Below the pieces are notes generated by a model, which saw only the letters and a list, made by a program, of their open reading frames with translations, was not told where the DNA came from and ran no database searches. From assembly GCA_016286035.1 (NCBI GenBank), contig JAEERY010000059.1, positions 1 through 64,000 on the forward strand: a stretch of DNA of 64,000 nt. The letters are read 5' to 3'. Origin of the DNA: Lachnospiraceae bacterium. GTDB taxonomy: Bacteria; Bacillota; Clostridia; Lachnospirales; Lachnospiraceae. Of this stretch, positions 45,319 through 54,923 are shown in pieces. The position numbers and the translations under genes are program-made. Each line of letters starts with the position of its first letter. Positions within the stretch are counted from its first letter, which is position 1.

Positions 45319-46362
45319 TTACCCAAACATCAAATTATATAAAAACTGAGAAGATCGATTCCAACCATATCTATCAAGAATCTCTTTTCTTTCTCTTTCG
45401 CTAATTGTTTTAGTTATTTTACAGCTACACCTATAATCAAACGGGTCTATATAAGTTGCATGTTCTCCATATATTTCGTGCATACAGGGAATATCTGATA
45501 AGACTATGTTTCGAGCACCCGAAGCCAAAGCCTCAAGCGGCGGAATCCCAAATCCTTCATATAATGTAGGAAAGATAAAAGCTTTGCAATTCTTCATCAA
45601 TGACTTTGCTTCTTCATCAGTTACATATCCCAAACACTTAAGATTACTAAGACTCGTATACTCTTCATCGACCACCTGTTTAAGTTTACCGCCACCGGCA
45701 ACAACAAAACATTCTTCCGGATTGTTCTTTGCAGCATTAACGATCCATTTAAAATTCTTGTTTGGTGCCATTGTAGCTAACGAAAAGTAATATTGTCCCT
45801 CGGCTAAATCTGCTCTTTCGAGGATAGTCTCATCATAATCAACACATAACATATGCTGCCACGCATTGTTAATAACTGTTATCCTATCATCATCAACGTG
45901 ATAATACTTCATTATCTCAGATTTAGAAAACTCCGATACTGTTACTATCTTCATAGATGATCTAAAAATCAGCTTGTACAGATATCTGCGCCACAGTATT
46001 GAACATATGTCATTAAGATTCTTGTTAAACAGATTCGGATTGACCTTTAAGCTTATATCGTGTACTACAACTATGCCTTTTCTATATGTTACTGGTATTG
46101 TGTTTTCAAAGAAGATTCCCTGTGCATCGTTGTTCTTAAGGTACTTAACCAGATCAACCTGTTCCCAGAGTCTTCCTGTTTTATTTCCATACTTTATTAT
46201 CCTGATATTCTCCAGACTAAAATCCCCCTCATAGTATTCAGGGACAAGAAGCTGTATCGAATCTTTTTCAACGATCTTATCCAATTCCTTGGTAATCTCA
46301 ATCGCGTATCTCTGAATGCCGGTGATTCTCTTTGTTAGATAAATACCATCAATAACATACAT
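45319..46362 (-). CDS. family 4 glycosyltransferase
   Basis: 347 residues with GT-B fold. The N-terminal YLTKRITGIQRYAIEI and the C-terminal donor site FPTLYEGFGIPPLEALASG (E-x7-E motif) match WbaZ/MtfB-like mannosyltransferases. It acts at the cytosolic membrane face on the lipid-linked glycan. The gap to the upstream GT4 gene is 13 bases, indicating one operon. Confidence 0.9.
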   Translation of the reverse strand: MYVIDGIYLTKRITGIQRYAIEITKELDKIVEKDSIQLLVPEYYEGDFSLENIRIIKYGNKTGRLWEQVDLVKYLKNNDAQGIFFENTIPVTYRKGIVVVHDISLKVNPNLFNKNLNDICSILWRRYLYKLIFRSSMKIVTVSEFSKSEIMKYYHVDDDRITVINNAWQHMLCVDYDETILERADLAEGQYYFSLATMAPNKNFKWIVNAAKNNPEECFVVAGGGKLKQVVDEEYTSLSNLKCLGYVTDEEAKSLMKNCKAFIFPTLYEGFGIPPLEALASGARNIVLSDIPCMHEIYGEHATYIDPFDYRCSCKITKTISERERKEILDRYGWNRSSQFLYNLMFG

Positions 46363-46375
46363 ATCATTTCATCCA

Positions 46376-47518
46376 TCATAATTCAGCTAACAGTTCACGA
46401 AAGCGTTCTCCAAAATGCTCTGACAAAAACAAATCTCTAACTCTTCGTCCAGCATTATCCCCCAATCTGTGTCTCGTATCAGGATCTTCCGCAAGTTTTC
46501 TCAAAGCATCTGCATATGCTTTTACATCTGCATTAGGGACTTCTAATCCGGTTTCATCAGCGATACTTACATAATTCACTCCACTGCCATGTATCGTAAA
46601 AGTTACCGCAGGTTTTCCAAAATACATTCCTTCGGCAAGAGCTATGCCGAATGCTTCATTTTTCGTTATTGAAGGAAAACAGAATATATCACAGGATGCC
46701 AGATATGCTTTTAATGTTTTATGGTCCGCCTCTCCTATAAGATGAATATTGTCCATACCTGAAGAAAGCCTTTCCATCTCAGATGTCGACTCACCTTTCC
46801 TTCCGACAAGGTAGAGTTCAAATCTGTCATCAAGTTCCTTTATTGCTCTGATAACATATTCAAATCCCTTGTATGGAACCTGTCTTCCGACACCCACACA
46901 TATGATCTTATCTGCGTTTTCTGTTTTTATACGTTCTATAATGCTCTGCGTTTCATCATCAATGTTCAGATTATTTTCTTCTATACAGTTCGGTATAACC
47001 GTACATTTATTCTTATACCTGGACAGATATATGCTGTCATCGATATAATTGGGGCTTGTTGCAATTATCCTGTCAGCCCTATCAAGTAGCTTAAAGACCA
47101 TATTTCTGAACAGTCTCTCTCCAAGGACCTGCTTTACTATATCCGAATGCCAGTACACTATAAGTTTTGCTCTATCGCTGATATACTTAAGCGTCAGATG
47201 TGTTGTGAACGGATTTGGAAGATGTATGATCACTATATCCGGATCATAACTCTCCATGAGTCCCTTCATCTTTTTTTTCATACTAAAAGAAAGCTGTTGA
47301 GAATCCACAACCGCCTTCGTTCCGCATCTTATCAGCTCCGTTGAGCCTATATATTCTGTTTTATCCTGTTTATCATGTGTAAAACAGATTATCTTTTCTT
47401 CGTATTGTCCTTCTACTGCTTTCGATATGGCCTGAGCTATCTTTTCTATACCCCCAAGCTCCGGAAAATAGTAGTTTGATATCTGCAATATTCTTTTCTT
47501 TTCAGTCTCTTTTTCCAC
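46376..47518 (-). CDS. family 4 glycosyltransferase (GTG start)
   Basis: 380 residues with GT-B fold. ISNYYFPELGGIEKIAQAIS gives the acceptor-side glycine-rich turn, and FCFPSITKNEAFGIALAEGM the donor-side E-x7-E. The start is GTG at 47518; GGAAC lies about 9 bases upstream. It is the first gene of the glycan cluster; the 230-base region upstream is AT-rich and contains an extended -10-like TGGTAAAAT near 47570, without a clear -35. Confidence 0.88.
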   Translation of the reverse strand: MEKETEKKRILQISNYYFPELGGIEKIAQAISKAVEGQYEEKIICFTHDKQDKTEYIGSTELIRCGTKAVVDSQQLSFSMKKKMKGLMESYDPDIVIIHLPNPFTTHLTLKYISDRAKLIVYWHSDIVKQVLGERLFRNMVFKLLDRADRIIATSPNYIDDSIYLSRYKNKCTVIPNCIEENNLNIDDETQSIIERIKTENADKIICVGVGRQVPYKGFEYVIRAIKELDDRFELYLVGRKGESTSEMERLSSGMDNIHLIGEADHKTLKAYLASCDIFCFPSITKNEAFGIALAEGMYFGKPAVTFTIHGSGVNYVSIADETGLEVPNADVKAYADALRKLAEDPDTRHRLGDNAGRRVRDLFLSEHFGERFRELLAEL

Positions 47519-47682
47519 CTGTCCAGGTTCCTGTTCCTTCGTATTTTGTAAAACCTTAATTTTTCTTAATATTTTACCACATTCAAGTGATAAATAAAAG
47601 AAAAAGCCACTAAATTCAACGGTTTAATAGTATTATTCATCACTAGGTCAGAATTATCTGATAATCGTTTTTCATTAAATGC

Positions 47683-47716
47683 AAAAATGCCGGCAGATCA
47701 CTGACCCAACCGACAC
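47683..47716 (-). terminator. probable terminator downstream of traX
   Basis: On the minus strand TGTCGG pairs with CCGGCA (one G-U) around a long loop and runs into TTTTTGC. It lies about 35 bases past the TraX stop and before the glycan cluster promoter region. Confidence 0.55.
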
Positions 47717-47750
47717 TTTGTCAATATCCTCATATTAAAATTATGTAAAC

Positions 47751-48446
47751 TCATCCATGCATAATCCTAAGCAATGCCCAAATGGCTAGCAGGTGCCCGG
47801 GATAGAATGCATAGAAAAGCCATTTAAGGCCCTTTCCTCTCTTGTGATTATATAAGAGTATCGGAATAAATCCCAACAGTCCGAACCAGTATATACCGAC
47901 ATTTCTGAAAAGCATATGCACGCCTGCTGCCGCAGGATATCTTATATGATCTCCTTTTTCTCTCAGCAGATAGAATACAAATATGAGCGACACGGCAACC
48001 ATGTTGTAGTCAAGCATAAATACCAGCGAAAGGATTACAAACAAGATAAATACCAAAACCCGCAAAAGATTCTTTGCCCATGTCCTAAGCTCGCTCTTAC
48101 CGATCTTTTCAAATATAAGGAGTCCCAAAATAGCCCACGAAAAGGTTAACATAATGTTTTGATGTGAGAACTCCAGCACTTCCCTTGCCGTAACAAGATC
48201 AAAGGGTATCTCGCTTATTATCCCGAAGATGATCATCCTTCTTAAATACTTTAGCCTGTCATGTGTATGGATAAACCCTTCGGCTAAGCAGAAAGCAAAT
48301 ATCGGCATCGCTATCCTGCCAATACAGCGCATCCATTCCATTTCCGGAAAGAAGTTGTCTCCCACATGATCAAATATCATTGAGATCATGGCTATGATCT
48401 TTAAAGCCGTCCCGTCAAGGACTTTAAATCTGTCAAATTTCTTCAT
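47751..48446 (-). CDS. TraX-family membrane protein
   Basis: About 231 residues with seven or more hydrophobic segments. KVLDGTALKIIAMISMIFDHVG at the start and RIAMPIFAFCLAEGFIHT are the hallmark of the TraX family, an acyltransferase-3-like group named for F-pilin acetylation. In Firmicutes these are chromosomal with unknown substrate. The ATG at 48446 has GGGGAG 3 to 5 bases upstream; the frame open to 48509 overlaps the preceding gene. A link with acetylation of the pilins encoded 25 kb away is only speculation. Confidence 0.88.
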   Translation of the reverse strand: MKKFDRFKVLDGTALKIIAMISMIFDHVGDNFFPEMEWMRCIGRIAMPIFAFCLAEGFIHTHDRLKYLRRMIIFGIISEIPFDLVTAREVLEFSHQNIMLTFSWAILGLLIFEKIGKSELRTWAKNLLRVLVFILFVILSLVFMLDYNMVAVSLIFVFYLLREKGDHIRYPAAAGVHMLFRNVGIYWFGLLGFIPILLYNHKRGKGLKWLFYAFYPGHLLAIWALLRIMHG

Positions 48447-48462
48447 ACTCTCCCCTTTATCC

Positions 48463-48735
48463 TTACTCAGAATCCTTCTTCTGCGATGCCTTTCTGACAC
48501 ATGATACAAAAAACATAATGATCGCTATGGCAAATATAACGACGGTGATAAGTCCAAACAGCATAAAGGCTATCAAGGTGAAAGCCGGAGCAGGATGCCC
48601 CTGCATGTTTGCCGCATCCGCATATATCACCGAATCAAGGTAAGCAGCGCCCCACATAACGAGTGCATCTATAACGATCTGTATGGGTATCAGAAGAAGC
48701 CATTTAAAAGGCTTAATTGTTTTATTCTTTGCCAT
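48463..48735 (-). CDS. small two-helix membrane protein
   Basis: 90 residues with hydrophobic segments at about 11-30 and 50-78 and a basic-acidic tail. GAGGGA sits 5 bases before the ATG. It lies between sbcC and traX with gaps of about 20 bases on either side, so it is probably co-transcribed. I do not recognise the family. Confidence 0.7.
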   Translation of the reverse strand: MAKNKTIKPFKWLLLIPIQIVIDALVMWGAAYLDSVIYADAANMQGHPAPAFTLIAFMLFGLITVVIFAIAIIMFFVSCVRKASQKKDSE

Positions 48736-48756
48736 CTAAGTCCCTCGCTTCAATCT

Positions 48757-51522
48757 CTAAACGTTTAGCTTTATTGAGCTTCCGCCGCTCTTGTTCTTTG
48801 TTACAACGATCTGCTTGTCTATGCGCTCCTTAAGATCACCCACATGGGATATTATACCGACAAGCCTGTTTCCTTGCGTAAGACTTGCAAGTGCTTTATA
48901 TGCCTGATCGAGAGCCTCCGGATCCAGGGAACCGAAGCCCTCATCCACAAACATCGTATCTATCTGTATGCCTCCGGCAAGAGACTGGATCTCATCAGAA
49001 AGCCCCAATGCAAGAGAAAGGGATGCCATGAACGATTCTCCACCCGAAAGAGTCTTAACACTCCTTTGCGTTCCATTATAATGATCTATTACTCCAAGAT
49101 CGAGTCCGCTCTGACTCCTTGCATTTGCAGCCTCTTTTAAGCGTACCAGCTCGTACTGCCCCGCAGACATTGTCATAAGGCGAAGGTTTGCCCTGTTTAT
49201 TATGCGGTCAAAATAGGTCATCTGTATATAAGTTTCAAGCATGACCTTATCCTTGCCGTTCAATCTTCCGCCGGCTGTATCTGCAAGGGATTTCATCCAC
49301 TGCAGCTTCTTTTCGATCTGCGCGGTCTTTGAAGCTTTTTTAGCTATGTTATCTCTTATAGATTCATTTGTCTCTATTCTTGAAGCTACTGTTTTGCCTC
49401 TGTCTATGCATTCTTTCTGATCTTTGTTCAGGCTTTCCTGCTTTTGTAACTCACCTTCAAGATCTATGGCCTTACTCTCTTTTATAGTCTTTTCCTGACT
49501 CTCTATGGCTGCTCTTAACTGAAGGATCTCTTCTTTTTTATCCTTGAAGGCTTTGTCTTTGTCTTCAAAATTCTTTTGAAGTTTTTCTGCCTGCTCTTCA
49601 AGACTTTGTATATGTTTTAAAGCCTCATTTTTGTCTTCAAACGCCAGACCCTTTTTAAGAGTATTAAGATTCTTTTCTTTCTCGCTTATCAGAGATGTCT
49701 TTGCAGCTGTTTCTTCTTTAAGTTTTTCTATATCCTTTGTTGTTTTTGATATCTCTTCTTCAAAAGAAGGTATCGTCTTTTCAAGGAAGGCTTTTCTTTC
49801 ATTGTTCTTTTTAGCTTCCTTAATCTTATCTTCAGTCTCTCTCTTTCTTGTCTCGCAGTCTTTTATTGCTTTATCAAGGTTTTCTTTGATCTTATCGATA
49901 TCATCTGTCCCAAGAAGTTTTTTTGAATCCTTTTTTATTAGATCCTCTTTTGTCTCATATGCCTTTAAAAGTGCCTTTGCATCCGACAGAGAATTCTCCA
50001 TATCCTTTCTTGCCTTGTCTGCTTTCTTTTTGGCATCATCAAGTTCCTTTTGTGATGGCACCTTATCGGAAAGCTGTGCAGGATCAGGATGAGAGGTCGA
50101 TCCGCATACGGGACATTTTTCACCTGCCTTAAGATCTTTAGCCAGAATGCCTGCCTGGGCATTTCTGAAATCCCTGTCCATTAACTCATACAGATCATTT
50201 AACTTCTTGTATTCTTCATCCTTCTTTGAGTATTGCTCCTGAGCCTCTTCAAGTGATTCCTTTTCCTTTTTATGCTCATCAAGCGCATCTGAAAGTTCGT
50301 TTAAGGCCTCCTCTTCAGACTCCGTCTTTTCAAAGATAGCAGACAGCTTTGCAGTCTCTTCCCCGGAATCCTTTATAAGGCTCTGCTCATCTTTCATATC
50401 CTTAAGTTCATCTTCTTTTTTCTTAAGGCTCTTCGTAAGATCGTTAAGCTTATCTGTATTTGACTCGTTTTCCTCTTTTTCTTTTGCTATCTCTGAAGAT
50501 AGTTTTTCCAAGGCATCATAATCAGGAAGACTTGCTTCTGTCTTTGCAGCTTCCTTTTTAAGTGCCTCCTTATCCTTTAAAGCTTCTTTTGCCTTTTTTA
50601 ATTCATCTTCAAGTATGGGAAGCTTAGGCTCTTCTTCGTTTAGTTTACTCTTTGCTTCTTCGAGAGCTTTCTTTGCATTGATCAGGGCATTTGCGGCACC
50701 TAGCGAAGTATTTACCTGTTCAAGGTTTAAATTTATGTCAACCAATTCTTTGTCAAGTTCATCCTTGATTGCCAGATCTTTATCCGTAAGCCTGTCAAGA
50801 AGCTCAAGCACATCATCGGTAGTCATCTTTCCGTCTTTTGCTTTTTCTACTTCCAACGATAAGACATCATCCTTATCGACCTGAATGCCTGCTATAAACT
50901 GCGTAATGCTCTTTATGCCGTCAGATACCTGTTCATAGACAGCTCTCTGTTTTTCATCGAGCATCTTTTGAAGGGTCATGTAGTTTTTTGTCTTAAACAG
51001 CTCCCTGAATATCTCTATCCTGCTCGTAGTCCCGGCCAAAAGTAGTTTTAGGAATTCACCCTGTGAGAGCATGGCTATCTGAGTAAACTGATCCTTGTTT
51101 ACTCCCAGTATCTCTTCTATAGCTGCGGTCACACCTGAGACCTTTGTTATAACCTTGCCGTCAGGCATGTTTAGCTGTGCATCGGGAAGCTGTTTTGTGA
51201 GCTTATCCCCATGCTTGGACAGACGCATATATTCAGGATTTCTCTTTACCGTATAGGTCTTGTTCGCGTGAGTAAATACAAGTTCTACTTCTGTAGGCAC
51301 ATCATCAGGAGCATACTTTGACCTGAGCATATTTGGATCCCTGTTTGATCCGCTGGCCTCCCCGAAGAGAGCAAAGCAGATGGCATCAAAGATCGTTGTC
51401 TTTCCCGCACCGGTATCTCCCGTTATAAGATAGAGCCCGCTTTCTCCAAGCTCATCCATGGGTATCGTTGTGCTTCCGGCATAAGGACCGAAAGCGGACA
51501 TTTTAAGTGTTACCGGTCTCAT
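48757..51522 (-). CDS. sbcC: SbcC exonuclease subunit
   Basis: 921 residues, SMC-like ATPase partner of SbcD (Mre11-Rad50 type), processing hairpins and blocked DNA ends. Walker A GDTGAGKT is at 35-42. Two very long coiled coils flank a zinc hook CPVCGS near residue 470. The ABC signature TLSGGESFMASLSLALG and Walker B MFVDEGFGSLD are in the last 110 residues. It starts 3 bases after the SbcD stop, GAGGTGTAGGAT serving as ribosome binding site. Confidence 0.96.
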   Translation of the reverse strand: MRPVTLKMSAFGPYAGSTTIPMDELGESGLYLITGDTGAGKTTIFDAICFALFGEASGSNRDPNMLRSKYAPDDVPTEVELVFTHANKTYTVKRNPEYMRLSKHGDKLTKQLPDAQLNMPDGKVITKVSGVTAAIEEILGVNKDQFTQIAMLSQGEFLKLLLAGTTSRIEIFRELFKTKNYMTLQKMLDEKQRAVYEQVSDGIKSITQFIAGIQVDKDDVLSLEVEKAKDGKMTTDDVLELLDRLTDKDLAIKDELDKELVDINLNLEQVNTSLGAANALINAKKALEEAKSKLNEEEPKLPILEDELKKAKEALKDKEALKKEAAKTEASLPDYDALEKLSSEIAKEKEENESNTDKLNDLTKSLKKKEDELKDMKDEQSLIKDSGEETAKLSAIFEKTESEEEALNELSDALDEHKKEKESLEEAQEQYSKKDEEYKKLNDLYELMDRDFRNAQAGILAKDLKAGEKCPVCGSTSHPDPAQLSDKVPSQKELDDAKKKADKARKDMENSLSDAKALLKAYETKEDLIKKDSKKLLGTDDIDKIKENLDKAIKDCETRKRETEDKIKEAKKNNERKAFLEKTIPSFEEEISKTTKDIEKLKEETAAKTSLISEKEKNLNTLKKGLAFEDKNEALKHIQSLEEQAEKLQKNFEDKDKAFKDKKEEILQLRAAIESQEKTIKESKAIDLEGELQKQESLNKDQKECIDRGKTVASRIETNESIRDNIAKKASKTAQIEKKLQWMKSLADTAGGRLNGKDKVMLETYIQMTYFDRIINRANLRLMTMSAGQYELVRLKEAANARSQSGLDLGVIDHYNGTQRSVKTLSGGESFMASLSLALGLSDEIQSLAGGIQIDTMFVDEGFGSLDPEALDQAYKALASLTQGNRLVGIISHVGDLKERIDKQIVVTKNKSGGSSIKLNV

Positions 51523-51525
51523 ATC

Positions 51526-52656
51526 CTACACCTCCCAGATCGACTCGATGCATTCGATCGCAAACTTTCTCTGTTCATTGCTCATCTTTGTATTATTCTG
51601 CTTTTCATAGAACTCATCAAACAGTTCTATGGGTGTCTTCTTTTCAACGTTTTGAATATCTGTTATCTGTCCCGACTTTTGAGTACGTGTATTGTCATAG
51701 CTTAGTTTCATCAGGTTCGGATAAATGACCCTGAGTTTACCTATTGCATCTATGACATCATCCTCATCTGTAAGTATCGCATGTATATAGTCATCGGTAG
51801 CGGTATTCTCATAATTCTTTTTTGAAGTGAGTTCCAGATAGGTTCCTTTTATCTGTCTCAGATCATGCAAAGGTGTAAGAAGGATTTCTGAGATACTTAT
51901 CTTTTTGTTTTCATCTATATCTATGACCGTAATAGATTTCTTATGATCCTTTTCAGAAAAAGAATACTTAAGAGGTGTTCCGCAGTATCTTACCTCATCC
52001 CTTTTGATCCTTTGTTTTCCGTGGATATGTCCGAGTGCAACATAATCAAAGTCATCAAATACCGAAGAGTCCACGTTGTCCAAGCCTCCTACGGTGACCT
52101 CTTCCGATTCACATCTTTGAGCTCCCGTAACAAACTGATGGGCTATAAGTATATTTGTCTCATCCTTTTTTATGTTCATATGCTCTATCGCAACACGACA
52201 GGCATCAGTGTAATCATCTATCTTTTCATCCGGAAAGATGCTTCTTATAACGGCAGGCTTTATAAAGGGGAGCATATATATGTTCACACTCACCTTTTTA
52301 TCACTAAGAGTATAATGTTTTGCCTTTCCGTCATAGACAGGTGACAGATGTATTCCCGCACTGTCCACAAGCTGACCATGATCTGAAAATCTTATGGCCG
52401 AATCATGGTTTCCGCTTATGGCAAAGACTTCTATCTTCTTTTCACAAAGGCTTACCAAAAACTCATCCCACAGCTTCATGGCATCCTCCGAAGGGACGGA
52501 TCTGTCATAGACATCTCCCGCTATAAGAATGCCGTCGGGCTTTTCTTTATTCACTTGTGTCAGTATCTCTTTTAAGATATATCTCTGGTCATCTATAAGA
52601 GAAAACTCGTTTAATCTCTTGCCCAGATGAAGATCCGAAAGATGAAACAGCTTCAT
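51526..52656 (-). CDS. sbcD: SbcD nuclease subunit
   Basis: 376 residues, calcineurin-like metallophosphoesterase with all phosphoesterase motifs: DLHLGK (8-13), AGDVYDRS, SGNHDS, and ALGHIHGKQ. It forms the nuclease core of the SbcCD complex with the coiled-coil subunit encoded directly downstream. Confidence 0.96.
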   Translation of the reverse strand: MKLFHLSDLHLGKRLNEFSLIDDQRYILKEILTQVNKEKPDGILIAGDVYDRSVPSEDAMKLWDEFLVSLCEKKIEVFAISGNHDSAIRFSDHGQLVDSAGIHLSPVYDGKAKHYTLSDKKVSVNIYMLPFIKPAVIRSIFPDEKIDDYTDACRVAIEHMNIKKDETNILIAHQFVTGAQRCESEEVTVGGLDNVDSSVFDDFDYVALGHIHGKQRIKRDEVRYCGTPLKYSFSEKDHKKSITVIDIDENKKISISEILLTPLHDLRQIKGTYLELTSKKNYENTATDDYIHAILTDEDDVIDAIGKLRVIYPNLMKLSYDNTRTQKSGQITDIQNVEKKTPIELFDEFYEKQNNTKMSNEQRKFAIECIESIWEV

Positions 52657-52699
52657 ATGTTGCTCCTAATACTTTTCTTATCAATACCGAAATGAAATG

Positions 52700-53737
52700 T
52701 CATTCTACCTGTCTGTTTCCTGCCAAGACTTCCCTGTAATCCTCAAGATTCTTTTTAAGAAGAGACGGGATATCAAGTCCGTAGGGACACTTTGAAAGGC
52801 ATGCACCGCATTCGATACACTGCGTTATCTTTTCCATCTCACCCTGCCAGTAGTCACTAAGCCATACCTTGCTCGGAGCTCGTCTGAGTAACAGTGACAT
52901 ACGGTTGCACTGGTTTATCTGTATATCCATCGTGCATGGCATGCAGTATCCGCAGCCTCTGCAGAAATCTCCTTTAAGCTCATCCTGTTCCGACTTAATA
53001 AAGGCTTTTATCTCATCATCCATTAAGGGTGGATTATCCATATATGAGAGCCACTCATCAAGCTCACTTTCCTTTTGTATGCCCCATATGGGAACAATGC
53101 CGTCAAACTCATTTATAAAAGCCATTGCAGCCTTTGAGTTGTTTATAAGACCTCCGGCAAGCCCCTTCATAGCTATCATTCCAACATCTTTTTTGTTGCA
53201 CAGTTTTATGAGTTCGATCTCCTTTTGATCCGCAAGATAGCTTATCGGGTACTGCAGAGTATCATAAAGCCCTGAGTTTACGATATCTATGGCAACACCG
53301 AGTTTATGTGCTGTTCCACCTATATGGCGGATCTTTCCCTGCTCTTTTGCCTTTACCATGCATTCATACATGCCGTTATCTTCACCGGGCTTCCAGCACT
53401 CGTTCATCATATGGAACTGATATATGTCTATATAGTCTGTCTTTAGTTTGTCAAGCGAGGTCTCAAGATCCTTCCAGAAATCCTCGGGATTCTTTGAGGG
53501 TGTCTTTGTCGCTATTATTATCTTATCCCTGTCAATATATCCGTCACCGAATGCTTTTCCGAGTTTTTCCTCGCTGTCGCTGTAGGCTCTTGCGGTGTCG
53601 AAGAATCTCATTCCACCGCTGTAGGCTTTTCGCAAAAGCATCACGGCTTCATCTTCAGAAACCCTCTGCACAGGAAGGGCGCCAAAACCGTTTTGAACAA
53701 CAACTATACCTGTTCTCCCAAGTCTTACTTCTCTCAT
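52700..53737 (-). CDS. aldo/keto reductase with C-terminal 4Fe-4S domain
   Basis: 345 residues. The first about 250 form a TIM-barrel aldo/keto reductase (FFDTARAYSDSEEKLGKAF with catalytic Asp and Tyr; later TKTPSK and IGGTAHKLG). The tail has two cysteine clusters, CRGCGYCMPC and CIECGACLSKCPYG, typical of the clostridial ferredoxin-like members of this family. It is a cytosolic oxidoreductase with unknown substrate. AGGAGG precedes the ATG at 53737. Confidence 0.93.
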   Translation of the reverse strand: MREVRLGRTGIVVVQNGFGALPVQRVSEDEAVMLLRKAYSGGMRFFDTARAYSDSEEKLGKAFGDGYIDRDKIIIATKTPSKNPEDFWKDLETSLDKLKTDYIDIYQFHMMNECWKPGEDNGMYECMVKAKEQGKIRHIGGTAHKLGVAIDIVNSGLYDTLQYPISYLADQKEIELIKLCNKKDVGMIAMKGLAGGLINNSKAAMAFINEFDGIVPIWGIQKESELDEWLSYMDNPPLMDDEIKAFIKSEQDELKGDFCRGCGYCMPCTMDIQINQCNRMSLLLRRAPSKVWLSDYWQGEMEKITQCIECGACLSKCPYGLDIPSLLKKNLEDYREVLAGNRQVE

Positions 53738-53798
53738 ATGGTGATCCTCCTATCTGTGTGCAAAGTTTTTTACCTATGGGGATATTATATAACAAAAC

Positions 53799-54923
53799 TT
53801 ACATATCCGCCTCATATTTGGTTACAGTAATAACATCGTTGCTTATGAGCTCGGGCTCATTCTTTATACCCTTAAGATATGTATCAAACATCTCCAGATG
53901 ACATCTGCAAAGATTCTCATGCATAAGATCAGGATCAAGCTTTCCCGCGGTAAGTCCCGGTTTCATCATATGCTTCACATCGGAAAACCCTATATGCTGC
54001 ATGTCTTTAAAGAGTGCCTTGAAAACAGGCTTTGTATGTCTTATATATACTCTGGCTACTACCTTTTCATTGCTCTTGCAGCTTACCTGCAAAAACGGTT
54101 TATTAAGAACACAGTTCGTATAGTCTCCAAAGAGAGCTCCGTCAATGTTTATGCCGCAGACATAATCCTCCTTATCACAGCACAGTCTGTAGGCCGTATT
54201 TCCTCCCATTGAGTGACCGCATACTCCTATTCCCTTATCAAAGTCTATAAGGTCATTTAGATTCTCCTTTGCATAATCAAGTGTAGCATCATTATCAAGG
54301 ACCCATTCATCTAGTCTGCCCATCAAAAACCTTGAGTATACCCTTTGAAATTCATCAAACCTTTTTGCCATTTCGCTGTCGCTTCCCTTAAACCTGCTAA
54401 GCTTAAGGATATTTACGGCTCCCTTTAAAAAAGGCTGATACTGTTTCTTTAAGATGCTCTTGTCAAACCATTCGACAGATCCGTCATCAAACTCGGTGCA
54501 GGCTGCTTCCATCGAATGAGATACGCTGATCACCACATATCCATGGGATGCAAGTTCTATGCACAGAAAAGAATTCCCCTCTCTGTATGAGGCCATCCCG
54601 TGATGAAACATGATAAGAGGAAATCTTACTCCTTCAATCCTTTTTGCATTTTCATAGCACTCGGAGTATATCTCGCCTTTTTCTTTCATTTTCTCATAGT
54701 TTATGGGTATCTTGAATGCTTTTGTGATACCCTTGGCCATGTTTTCGGATAAGCCTATCGATGGTTTAAGATCCTTTACAGAATCCTTATCTATCGGGTA
54801 ATAGACTCTGGAAGCTACACTTCGCATCTTTGTCTTATCCATCACTTCTTCTCTTGCATCTTTTACGGTATAGGTGAATGTTCCTACCGCATACTCTCCT
54901 GTGGGCTTTGGTCTTTTATTCAT
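53799..54923 (-). CDS. alpha/beta hydrolase (PAF-acetylhydrolase/dienelactone-hydrolase-like)
   Basis: 374 residues. RFPLIMFHHGMASYREGN is the oxyanion-side strand and turn; the nucleophile is S238 in GHSMGG. The order matches the platelet-activating-factor acetylhydrolase group of esterases. No signal peptide, so it is cytosolic. Its start overlaps the TetR stop by 4 bases, so regulator and enzyme are made together from the operator-controlled promoter at 55607-55652; the substrate is likely an ester or lipid-like compound sensed by that regulator. Confidence 0.88.
   Translation of the reverse strand: MNKRPKPTGEYAVGTFTYTVKDAREEVMDKTKMRSVASRVYYPIDKDSVKDLKPSIGLSENMAKGITKAFKIPINYEKMKEKGEIYSECYENAKRIEGVRFPLIMFHHGMASYREGNSFLCIELASHGYVVISVSHSMEAACTEFDDGSVEWFDKSILKKQYQPFLKGAVNILKLSRFKGSDSEMAKRFDEFQRVYSRFLMGRLDEWVLDNDATLDYAKENLNDLIDFDKGIGVCGHSMGGNTAYRLCCDKEDYVCGINIDGALFGDYTNCVLNKPFLQVSCKSNEKVVARVYIRHTKPVFKALFKDMQHIGFSDVKHMMKPGLTAGKLDPDLMHENLCRCHLEMFDTYLKGIKNEPELISNDVITVTKYEADM

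Noticed and set aside
47518-47600. Promoter for the glycan cluster
   Set aside because: Only an extended -10-like TGGTAAAAT is visible with no acceptable -35 at 17 bases, so it is not listed as a feature.
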